Positions 6,872 through 12,977 of a stretch of 12,977 nt of DNA are shown here, in pieces (the stretch's first letter is position 1; each line of letters starts with the position of its first letter). Source of the stretch: JBCCSZ01 sp039199225 (GTDB lineage Bacteria > Bacteroidota > Bacteroidia > Chitinophagales > Saprospiraceae); the NCBI GenBank assembly GCA_039199225.1, contig JBCCSZ010000230.1, positions 1-12,977 of the forward strand. Direction: 5' to 3'. Below the pieces are notes generated by a model. The model made no database searches. It was not told the DNA's origin and saw only the letters and a list, made by a program, of their open reading frames with translations. The translations under genes were made by a program, and so were the position numbers.

Positions 6872-9315
6872 AACCGCTTCTGTCCAGAAAATTCCATGGC
6901 CTCTCCCTTGCCAAAGCCATAGCTGAACCCAAAGGTAATGAAGCGACCCCTCTGGCGCCTGCTGTATAGATAAAAGGTGCTTTGGATGGTCTCCGATGCT
7001 CGTATCCTGGAGGCGAAAATGTCTCGGATACTGAAATTCAGCACGCCCTTGCCGTTCATCACTTTCTTGCGCAGCCCCATATCGGCAAAGAGGTTGTCTT
7101 CGTTTTCTCCCTGTACAGTTTGGACGCTGGACTGGTAATGCCCGGTCAGCTCAAAGTCGATTTTGGCGGGCAGCTTGAACTTGGCGTTCCACTTGGTAGA
7201 CCATTGTCCGGCGGTGAAGTCGAAAGAGGTGGCTTCAAAAACGCCCTCTCTCTGGAAATAGTTGTAGTTAAAATCTCCGTTGATGGTCAACCACTTTTTG
7301 GGGCTGTACTTGGTGTTGAACTCAAAGCCGGTCGAACGGCTGCTGCCGATGTTTTCTGGTCGGGTCGTTTGGACATTTCCTTCGAAAGTAGCGATGCGCT
7401 CTATGACATCGGAGGTATAACGATAGTAGATACTGAAATTCATAGAGGCTTGTCCGGCGACATAGATGCTTGAGATTTCGTAGGAGTCGGTGAATTCCGG
7501 AAGCAGATTGGTGTTTCCTTGTCGGATGTTGAAGTTGTTGCGGATGTTGAAAAAGGGATTCAAATCCCACAATCTCGGCCTAAATACGCGTCGAGAATAG
7601 CCCGCCTGGACAGAGAACTGTTCGTTTAATTTGTAAGACGTATGGACGCTGGGAAACAGATTGGTGTAATTTTGATTACCAGATTCCTTGGTGTTGGCCA
7701 AAAAGGTGTTCAAATCGGTATGTTCCAGCCGCAAGCCCAATTTCAGCCCCCATAGGTCGTCTTCATAGGCACCAGTACCGTAGACGCCAAAGACATGCTG
7801 ATCGTATTCAAAAATGTCCGTCAGGGTCCTATTTTCGACCAGTTCTCCATTAATGAAATTACTGACACCAAAGTCGTTGCTGACATCTTGCAAGACGTAT
7901 TGCGCGCCCGTTTCCATGGTCAGTTTCTTATTGATGGGCTTGGTGTAATCTGCTTTGAAGGTATATCTTGCCTCTTTAAAATTGGTTCTCGTCTGTTGGT
8001 CGTCCTGGTCAACGTCTCCTTCGAGTATGGTTGTCGTAAAGTCGGAAGATTGGTCTTTGCCAAAGAAGTTGCCCAAGGCACTGAAGAGAAACATGTGGTC
8101 TTTGTCGTCTGCAAATTCTCGTTTGTATTGCAGTTCGTACTGCCACTTGGGGTTGGTGGCCTCGGTAGTTTCGTCCCGTAGCCAGCGGGAGGTCTGGCCA
8201 TTGGTTTCATCCACGAATTCGAAGGCGGTGCTGGACGGTTGGTCTTCTACCTCGTAGGCAAAATTGCCGGACAAGGTCAATACGTTGTATTTATCGATGT
8301 GATAGTCTGTACCCAGGATCAAGTTGTAAAAGGTCTCATTTCTGAATTCTTCACCCTTTGAGCGCAGGACGGTATTGTTTACGAGGTCCTGGTTGATGGA
8401 TTCGGCATCATTGGGCAGTTCCCGATAGCCGACGCCCACTTGGCTGAACAGGTTGAACTTTTCGGTCCGGCGATTGAGGCTCAGGCCAAAGCTGTGGTTG
8501 TGTGGAATGCCCGTGTTGAGTGTCACCGAGCCATTGACCCCTCTGCGTTCTTCTTTTTTGATGATGATGTTAATGATGCCCGAGGTTCCTTCTGCTTCGT
8601 ATTTGGCAGATGGATTGGTGATGACCTCAATTTTATCGATCATTTCTGCGGTGATGGTACCCAGCGCGTTGCCTTGCTCGCTGGCCAACACGGATGGCTT
8701 GCCATTTACGAGGATTTGTACGCCCGAGCTACCCCGCAGGCTGATGTCCCCTTCGATACTGACATTGACAGATGGTACATTGTTCAAGACATCCAAGGCA
8801 CTGGCACCGGTGGAGCTGAGGTCTTTGCCAACGTTGAACACCCGTTTGTCCAATTTAAACTCCGTCTGCGACTTTTCAGCTCGGACGACCACCTCGTCCA
8901 GGGTTTTGCTGTTTTCCACCAGCAAAATAGTACCCAGGTCTACTTTTCCATTGACAATAGAGACCTGGGTTATGGTTTGAGTTATGAAGCCGATGAAACT
9001 GATTTCTACATAAAAATCTTGTGTTTGGGCCTTGGTCGTAAAAAAGCCATTCAAGTTTGTTGAGGTGCCTGCAATGGCTTGCTTGCTTTGAGCATCACCG
9101 ATCATTACGGTAGCAAATTCAATGGGAAGCCGACCTTTGCTTTCCACAACGGTACCGCTGATTTCGATGGCTTTCTGAGCGCTGAGGGACTGGCCGAGGC
9201 AAAGAAGTAGGCCAACAAGCCACAATGCATTTTTAGACTTCACAAGATGTACTTTGGGTTTTTGAATGACTTCTATTTGCATGTTGCAATTAAGGGTTTC
9301 CACTTTCATTTTCAA
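6868..9315 (-). CDS. Outer-membrane beta-barrel, TonB-dependent-receptor-like protein
   Basis: An 815-residue outer-membrane protein. Residues 1-46 contain an export signal (hydrophobic core LWLVGLLLCLG, cleavage near SLSA/QKA). About 50-134 is a carboxypeptidase-regulatory-like beta-sandwich (ISGTVVESKGRLPIEFATV). TLDEVVVRAEKSQ (138-150) may act as a TonB-box-like segment. About 155-255 is a plug domain with LRGSSGVQILVNGKPSVL and NPSAKYEAEGTSGIINIIIKK, characteristic of the outer membrane beta-barrel family found across Bacteroidota. The rest is a barrel with alternating aromatic strands and a terminal Phe, as expected for BAM insertion. No SusD-like partner follows, so a polysaccharide-utilisation role is not supported; the substrate is unknown. 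The start is uncertain: ATGs at 9315, 9309 and 9282 all keep the signal peptide. It is divergent from the histidine kinase gene. Confidence 0.92.
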   Translation of the reverse strand: MKMKVETLNCNMQIEVIQKPKVHLVKSKNALWLVGLLLCLGQSLSAQKAIEISGTVVESKGRLPIEFATVMIGDAQSKQAIAGTSTNLNGFFTTKAQTQDFYVEISFIGFITQTITQVSIVNGKVDLGTILLVENSKTLDEVVVRAEKSQTEFKLDKRVFNVGKDLSSTGASALDVLNNVPSVNVSIEGDISLRGSSGVQILVNGKPSVLASEQGNALGTITAEMIDKIEVITNPSAKYEAEGTSGIINIIIKKEERRGVNGSVTLNTGIPHNHSFGLSLNRRTEKFNLFSQVGVGYRELPNDAESINQDLVNNTVLRSKGEEFRNETFYNLILGTDYHIDKYNVLTLSGNFAYEVEDQPSSTAFEFVDETNGQTSRWLRDETTEATNPKWQYELQYKREFADDKDHMFLFSALGNFFGKDQSSDFTTTILEGDVDQDDQQTRTNFKEARYTFKADYTKPINKKLTMETGAQYVLQDVSNDFGVSNFINGELVENRTLTDIFEYDQHVFGVYGTGAYEDDLWGLKLGLRLEHTDLNTFLANTKESGNQNYTNLFPSVHTSYKLNEQFSVQAGYSRRVFRPRLWDLNPFFNIRNNFNIRQGNTNLLPEFTDSYEISSIYVAGQASMNFSIYYRYTSDVIERIATFEGNVQTTRPENIGSSRSTGFEFNTKYSPKKWLTINGDFNYNYFQREGVFEATSFDFTAGQWSTKWNAKFKLPAKIDFELTGHYQSSVQTVQGENEDNLFADMGLRKKVMNGKGVLNFSIRDIFASRIRASETIQSTFYLYSRRQRGRFITFGFSYGFGKGEAMEFSGQKRF

Positions 9316-9489
9316 AAAAAGATACTGCGAACGACGAAAATCGTGCGGTCAACAACACGCCTTGCTGGCTGCGACGTGTATAAATTTTCTTCCAGACCCT
9401 TTCCGGCCGTTCGATTGGGGCCAATGAGTGGCTGAATTGCTGTTGAGGGGGTAAAATCGGTTGTTCACCGAACTCCATTTCATCCTTTG

Positions 9490-10584
9490 ATGCGAATGGC
9501 TTACCTTTCTACTGTGATAAAGAAAACAGAAAAAACAGCGATTCAGTTGAAGGAAGTCCTCTTCCAACTCGCTTTGCATGTGATTGTATTTCTATTTTTC
9601 TCCTTCGACAGTGACAATCCGGCTATAAAAATGCATCAGATTGTCTTCTTTGTCACTTACGCTTCCGGAGCATTTCTCATCAATTACTTGCTGTTGCCGC
9701 GCTTTTATTACCAAAAGAGGTACCTGCCTTTTTTCTTTTATGTGGCGCTGATCCTCGGCGGTCTGATATTTATGGAGGAATGTGTGCTCGAACAGATTTA
9801 TTTTCCGGATACCAGGGGAAAAAAATTTCCGGGCGTTTTCTACACTCTGTTGGACATACTACCATTGATCGCCATCCTGATAGGCTTTAAATTTGCTTGG
9901 GATGCATTGGGCAAACAGCGGGAAGTGGAAGCCTTGCGTACCACAGTGAAAGAGGGGGAGCTGCAGTTTTTAAAATCTCAAATCAACCCACATTTCCTTT
10001 TCAACAACCTCAACAATTTATATTCTTACGCGATTGAAAATTCTCCCAAGACGCCTCAAATCATCTTGGAGCTATCGGGGGTGTTGCGTTATATGTTGTA
10101 CGAATGCAAGGAAAAATTTGTACCACTCGCCAAGGAGGTCAAGCAGCTCAAAAATTTCATTAACCTCAATGAAATGCAAATCGAGGAAAGGGGAGAGGTG
10201 CGTTTCAGCAGCCAGGGGAATGTAGCGGATTATCAAATTGCGCCCTTGATATTGATTGTCTTTATTGAAAATGCCTTCAAATACAGTACGGCCAGCCAGG
10301 CTGCTGATATTTTGATCGACATCCGCATTGATTTGTCTGAGGAGGGTGTCTTGTTCTTCAAATGTGTCAACTCTTTCCAAGCGCAATCCAACGTGGATAA
10401 GCTCTCGCATGGGATCGGCCTGAAAAATGTCAAAAAGCGCTTACACTTATTGTATCCAGATGCACATCAGTTGGACATCAGTGCGAGGGATGGCATCTAT
10501 GAAGTCCATCTGTCCATGAGCCTGAGCAAACAAAGGGCGATTGTATCGACGGCCGATTCACCAGCGGTATCATTAAACAATTGA
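9490..10584 (+). CDS. LytS/YehU-type sensor histidine kinase
   Basis: A 364-residue inner-membrane kinase of the His_kinase (PF06580) family. Four hydrophobic segments at about 23-39, 50-69, 79-96 and 116-135 form a membrane sensor with no large periplasmic domain, followed by a short coiled linker. The phosphoacceptor motif is SQINPHFLFNNLNNLYSYA with H168. The ATP-binding part has the N-box IENAFKYS (N261) and a glycine motif HGIGLKNVKKRL (about 308-319), without the extended G2 box of classical kinases, as is usual in this family. The first ATG is at 9490; the TTG at 9487 is a less likely start, and another ATG lies at 9496. The cognate regulator gene starts 3 nt after the stop, so the two are co-transcribed. 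The receptor gene diverges from it across 174 bp. Confidence 0.93.
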   Translation: MRMAYLSTVIKKTEKTAIQLKEVLFQLALHVIVFLFFSFDSDNPAIKMHQIVFFVTYASGAFLINYLLLPRFYYQKRYLPFFFYVALILGGLIFMEECVLEQIYFPDTRGKKFPGVFYTLLDILPLIAILIGFKFAWDALGKQREVEALRTTVKEGELQFLKSQINPHFLFNNLNNLYSYAIENSPKTPQIILELSGVLRYMLYECKEKFVPLAKEVKQLKNFINLNEMQIEERGEVRFSSQGNVADYQIAPLILIVFIENAFKYSTASQAADILIDIRIDLSEEGVLFFKCVNSFQAQSNVDKLSHGIGLKNVKKRLHLLYPDAHQLDISARDGIYEVHLSMSLSKQRAIVSTADSPAVSLNN

Positions 10585-10587
10585 AGC

Positions 10588-11292
10588 ATGAAGTGCATCA
10601 TCATAGAAGATCAGCCCCCGGCACAGCGCATACTGAAAAAGTACATCGAAGACATCGGTACCCTGGAGCTGAAAGCGACCTTCCCGGATGCTATTCAGGC
10701 AATGGTTTTCCTCAAATCGGAGCCGGTCGATCTGATTTTTTTGGACATCCACCTCCCTAAAATTTCGGGCATGGATTTTTTGAAAACCATGTCTCAAACA
10801 CCGCACATCATCCTGACAACGGCCTTTTCGGACTATGCCCTCGAAAGCTATGAATTCAATGTGGTGGATTACTTGCTGAAGCCCTTTTCGTTTCAGCGAT
10901 TTGTCAAGGCCGTATCGAAGATTCCTATGCCTAGACCACCGGAGGCACTGCCCAAGACGAGCGCTTCTCAAGCGCGGGGACCCAAGGAGTTGTTCATCAA
11001 ATCGGGCTATGAATACCTGAAAGTCGTTACAGAGGATATTCTCTTCATCAAGTCGGATACAGAATATACCGAGATCGTTCTTTCGGCCAAGAAGCATTTG
11101 TCTTCCGAGCCCCTCAAACACTGGCTGGAAACGCTCGACAGCCAGCAATTCATTCGCGTCCATAAGTCTTACATCATCAACTTCGCCAAGGTCGTCAAAG
11201 TAGCAGGCAATCAAGTGTTTTTGAAGGACGAGAGAGTCGTTCCCATCGGCCGGGCCTTCAAAGATTCTTTTTCAGCCCGGTATTTAAAGTAG
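10588..11292 (+). CDS. LytTR-family response regulator
   Basis: A 234-residue DNA-binding response regulator. Residues 1-115 form a receiver domain with acidic pair E7/D8, phosphoacceptor D53 in LIFLDIHLP, switch threonine T78 (LTTAFSDYA) and conserved K98 (LLKPFSF), so all catalytic positions are intact. A Pro/Ala-rich linker (about 112-133) joins it to a LytTR domain (about 135-234) with the typical pattern ELFIKSGYEYLKV, DILFIKSDTEYTEI and the FIRVHKSYIINF stretch. LytTR domains usually bind paired direct repeats. It follows the kinase by 3 nt, so phosphotransfer from that kinase is expected. Likely targets include the divergent receptor gene or its own operon (inference); I found no clear direct repeats in the 174-bp intergenic region. 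No terminator is visible right after the stop. Confidence 0.95.
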   Translation: MKCIIIEDQPPAQRILKKYIEDIGTLELKATFPDAIQAMVFLKSEPVDLIFLDIHLPKISGMDFLKTMSQTPHIILTTAFSDYALESYEFNVVDYLLKPFSFQRFVKAVSKIPMPRPPEALPKTSASQARGPKELFIKSGYEYLKVVTEDILFIKSDTEYTEIVLSAKKHLSSEPLKHWLETLDSQQFIRVHKSYIINFAKVVKVAGNQVFLKDERVVPIGRAFKDSFSARYLK

Positions 11293-11417
11293 GGTCGAAC
11301 AAGAATGCTTTTCCCTCCAACCAATACGCCTACCGAAATGTGAATTACTCAATCTTTTAGCCGACTTTTGTAGCGATAAACACACAGGCAAATCTAAATC
11401 AAGAAACCAACCGTCCA

Positions 11418-11873
11418 ATGGAGATCAGAATGGCTACGGAAAAAGAGGCTCGACGAATCAGTTACCTCATCTATAAGAGCATAGACCACATCAGCGACAA
11501 GAGCTATACAGAGGATCAAATCTACATCTGGAAGAAAATAAATACCCCATCTGCCATCAGGAAAAGCCTCGAGAACCGGGTGATCTTTTGTGCCTTTGAG
11601 AAGAACAAACTCGTGGGAACGATTGGCTTGAAAGGAGACGAGGTCGTCGGTTTATACACCTGCTATTGGAAGACCAGAAAGGGCATTGGCGGGCGACTAT
11701 TGAAGCACTTGGAGGAATATGCCAGGGAAAACGGCCTGCCAGCCTTAAAAATCACCTCCGTTCCATCGGCAGAAAATTTCTATCTGCGCAAAGGATACAA
11801 ATTTTACCAGGCGGTCGTCACCGATTTGGAAGGCATCAAATTCGATGAAAAAGAGATGACGAAGATGCTTTGA
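11418..11873 (+). CDS. GNAT-family N-acetyltransferase
   Basis: A 151-residue protein with the GNAT fold, which moves an acetyl group from acetyl-CoA to an amine. N-terminal MEIRMATEKEARRISYLIYKSI is the usual strand and helix 1. The beta strands VIFCAFEKNKLVGTIGL (about 55-71) and EVVGLYTCYW lead into the acetyl-CoA pyrophosphate loop RKGIGG (87-92), then helix RLLKHLEEYARENG. The later ALKITSVPSAENFYLRKGYKF (about 109-129) is motif B with the Asn/Tyr-Arg-Lys-Gly pattern. The substrate cannot be deduced. It lies 125 bp after the LytTR gene on the same strand and probably has its own promoter, not identified. A terminator is not evident in the 170 bp that follow. Confidence 0.9.
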   Translation: MEIRMATEKEARRISYLIYKSIDHISDKSYTEDQIYIWKKINTPSAIRKSLENRVIFCAFEKNKLVGTIGLKGDEVVGLYTCYWKTRKGIGGRLLKHLEEYARENGLPALKITSVPSAENFYLRKGYKFYQAVVTDLEGIKFDEKEMTKML

Positions 11874-12085
11874 TGCTGTGTTTGTCTGAGCTTGTAAATG
11901 ATAAAATTATCTTAATGTCCTTTTTACATTGGTGAATTGATTTGAAGATGCGTATCTTAAAACCATCCTTGTAATGGTTATGTTTAAATTGTATCGAAAA
12001 GTGTTTATGGCATTTTGAGAAATGACTTTTCTGTTCTACTCTTTTGCAATGGAAAAACCATTTTGAAAACAATAAACTTAGCGTA

Positions 12086-12580
12086 ATGAAATCAATTACC
12101 TCTGCTCTGTGCCTCCTTGCCCTCTGCTTTTTTGTCAGTTGTTCCGACGATGATATGGACCTCCAGGAAGTTGTAGATACCGAAGGACCAGAAGTCTATC
12201 AATCGACATGGGTCGATAATCCTGGTGTTGACAATGAGCCAAGTGGACCCATTGAAAATGGTGGGAATTACACCATCAGTATAGCTTCTGGCTTTCATCT
12301 GGTCTTGAGTATTCGCGATATCAGCAACATCGTGAGTGGCTCTGTATACTTTCTAGTGAATGACGATCCCGACATCAGAGAAAACATTATTTACGAGGGA
12401 ACGACCTTCGATTATGATGAAGGCTCCATTGGCTTTGTCCACAGAGTGAACAGCATCTCCTTGGGGAATGGCGTGTTTTACGATCTGAAAGTTGGAGATA
12501 CCTTTAATTTCTATGCTACTTTTACCGATGCGGTAGGCAATTCCACCGAGATGTCGTGGACCGCTGATTTGGTCGAGTAG
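12086..12580 (+). CDS. Small lipoprotein, likely surface-exposed
   Basis: A 164-residue predicted lipoprotein. The signal peptide MKSITSALCLLALCFFVSC ends at C19, followed at once by SDDDMD, an acidic stretch like the lipoprotein export signal that sends Bacteroidota lipoproteins to the cell surface. The upstream in-frame ATG at 12044 would add 14 polar residues before the signal, so 12086 is preferred. The mature part has no catalytic motif I recognise; it contains strand-rich sequence such as GPEVYQSTW, FHLVLSIRDISN and a C-terminal FNFYATFTDAVGNSTEMSW that resembles an Ig-like bacterial fold. DUF4625-type lipoproteins have a comparable layout, but that match is unproven. A very strong hairpin follows the stop. 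Its neighbours give no clear job. Confidence 0.75.
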   Translation: MKSITSALCLLALCFFVSCSDDDMDLQEVVDTEGPEVYQSTWVDNPGVDNEPSGPIENGGNYTISIASGFHLVLSIRDISNIVSGSVYFLVNDDPDIRENIIYEGTTFDYDEGSIGFVHRVNSISLGNGVFYDLKVGDTFNFYATFTDAVGNSTEMSWTADLVE

Positions 12581-12598
12581 GAGGGGAGACGCTTTATT

Positions 12599-12639
12599 CA
12601 CTTCAGCCAAAACTCTGCGAATGAGTTTTGGCTGAAGTG
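12599..12639. terminator. Perfect 17-bp hairpin between convergent genes
   Basis: Residues 12599-12615 and 12623-12639 are perfectly complementary over 17 bp around a 7-nt loop (TGCGAAT). It lies between the stop of the plus-strand lipoprotein gene (12580) and the stop of the minus-strand T9SS cargo gene (12687). It is followed by GTTTT on the plus strand and an A-rich GAATAAAG on the minus side, so the T tail is weak. Its length suggests a shared terminator or a processing/stabilising structure. Confidence 0.75.
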
Positions 12640-12686
12640 GTTTTAGGGGGCAAGGACTTGTAAGAATGTGTAGCTATGGGAAAAGC

Positions 12687-12977
12687 CTATTTTTTCAGCA
12701 CTTTGTGTAAAGAATAGGCACCTCGTTCTTGCTGTACTTTGATGAGGTAGTAGGCCGATGGCAAGTCCGACAGCTCTACAGTCGCTGTGTAACTGCTTTG
12801 GCAGACCAATTGTCCAAATGCATTGAAGACCTCCACTTTTTCTATGGGTAGAGCGGACTGGATGAAGATTTGATTGGTGGTTGGATTGGGATGTACGATG
12901 GGCGTTCTGGTGTTGGAGCCTATATCCTCAGTGTTTACCGTGGTCGTAATGGGCGAGTCTGCCTCATTTTCGATTTC
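12687..12977 (-). CDS. T9SS cargo protein, C-terminal fragment with type A sorting domain
   Basis: The last 96 residues of a minus-strand gene cut by the window edge; the frame is open from 12977 to a TAG at 12687-12689. The sequence begins with a Thr/Asn/Ser-rich linker (SPITTTVNTEDIGSNTRTP), then VHPNPTTNQIFIQS, VEVFNAFGQLV, ELSDLPSAYYLIKV and a basic end HKVLKK. This is the pattern of the Por-type (type A) C-terminal sorting domain recognised by the Bacteroidota type IX secretion system, which exports the protein across the outer membrane and removes the domain. The catalytic or adhesive part lies outside the window, so the function of the cargo is unknown. Its stop sits near the 17-bp hairpin. 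Confidence 0.9.
   Translation of the reverse strand, partial: EIENEADSPITTTVNTEDIGSNTRTPIVHPNPTTNQIFIQSALPIEKVEVFNAFGQLVCQSSYTATVELSDLPSAYYLIKVQQERGAYSLHKVLKK

Noticed and set aside
8440..9063. 207-aa plus-strand frame opposite the receptor gene, plus others at 7795-8181 and 6982-7473
   Set aside because: All lie antisense to the plug and barrel coding sequence, which has strong family motifs; none shows a domain of its own.
9316..9340. TATCTTTT close to TAnnTTTG on the minus strand before the receptor gene
   Set aside because: One mismatch, no TTG at suitable distance, and almost touching the first ATG; too weak to call.
10573..11214. 213-aa minus-strand frame opposite the LytTR regulator
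   Set aside because: The plus strand encodes a complete receiver and LytTR domain with all catalytic residues, so this is a shadow.
11961..11979. AACCAT/ATGGTT inverted repeat before the lipoprotein gene
   Set aside because: Only 6 bp with a 7-nt loop in AT-rich DNA; expected by chance and no adjacent promoter match.

Overview
The window looks like chromosomal DNA of a Bacteroidota member, possibly near the Saprospiria/Cytophagia. The reasons are: a truncated protein ending in a type IX secretion (T9SS) sorting domain, an outer-membrane beta-barrel receptor with a carboxypeptidase-regulatory-like N-terminus, a LytS/LytTR-type two-component pair, a lipoprotein with an acidic surface-export-like motif, start codons with no clear Shine-Dalgarno sequence, and one good match to the Bacteroidota promoter pattern TTG...TAnnTTTG. 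The class-level placement is inference.

Left part (1-4300), a stress/stationary-phase neighbourhood: dps (134-625, +) with a terminator about 140 nt past its stop; a DUF3124-type lipoprotein (894-1421, +); a terminator shaped to work in both directions (1445-1490); then a minus-strand block transcribed as ECF sigma factor -> MscS channel -> small basic helical protein (3486-1614). A 335-bp AT-rich gap follows, and a short HPF/RaiA-type ribosome hibernation factor (4151-3822, -) has its own terminator facing that gap.

Centre (4249-9315): diverging from hpf is a large orphan sigma-54 activator (PAS repeats, coiled coil, AAA+, Fis-type HTH) with a recognisable promoter. It converges on a TonB-receptor-like beta-barrel gene, and the two stop codons overlap within one CTAG. 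Divergent from the receptor gene is a histidine kinase/LytTR response regulator pair (9490-11292, +).

Right part (11418-12977): a GNAT acetyltransferase, a small surface-type lipoprotein with a 17-bp perfect hairpin behind it, and the C-terminal 96 residues of a minus-strand T9SS cargo protein cut by the window edge.

The genes share an envelope- and starvation-stress theme: iron/DNA protection, osmotic valve, ribosome hibernation, ECF sigma, sigma-54 activator and two-component system. I see no CRISPR array, tRNA, rRNA, insertion sequence, phage gene or obvious defence system. Nothing here is clearly a new system; the most interesting leads are the stress gene cluster with its unassigned small proteins, the orphan PAS/sigma-54 regulator beside hpf, and the receptor/LytTR divergence.
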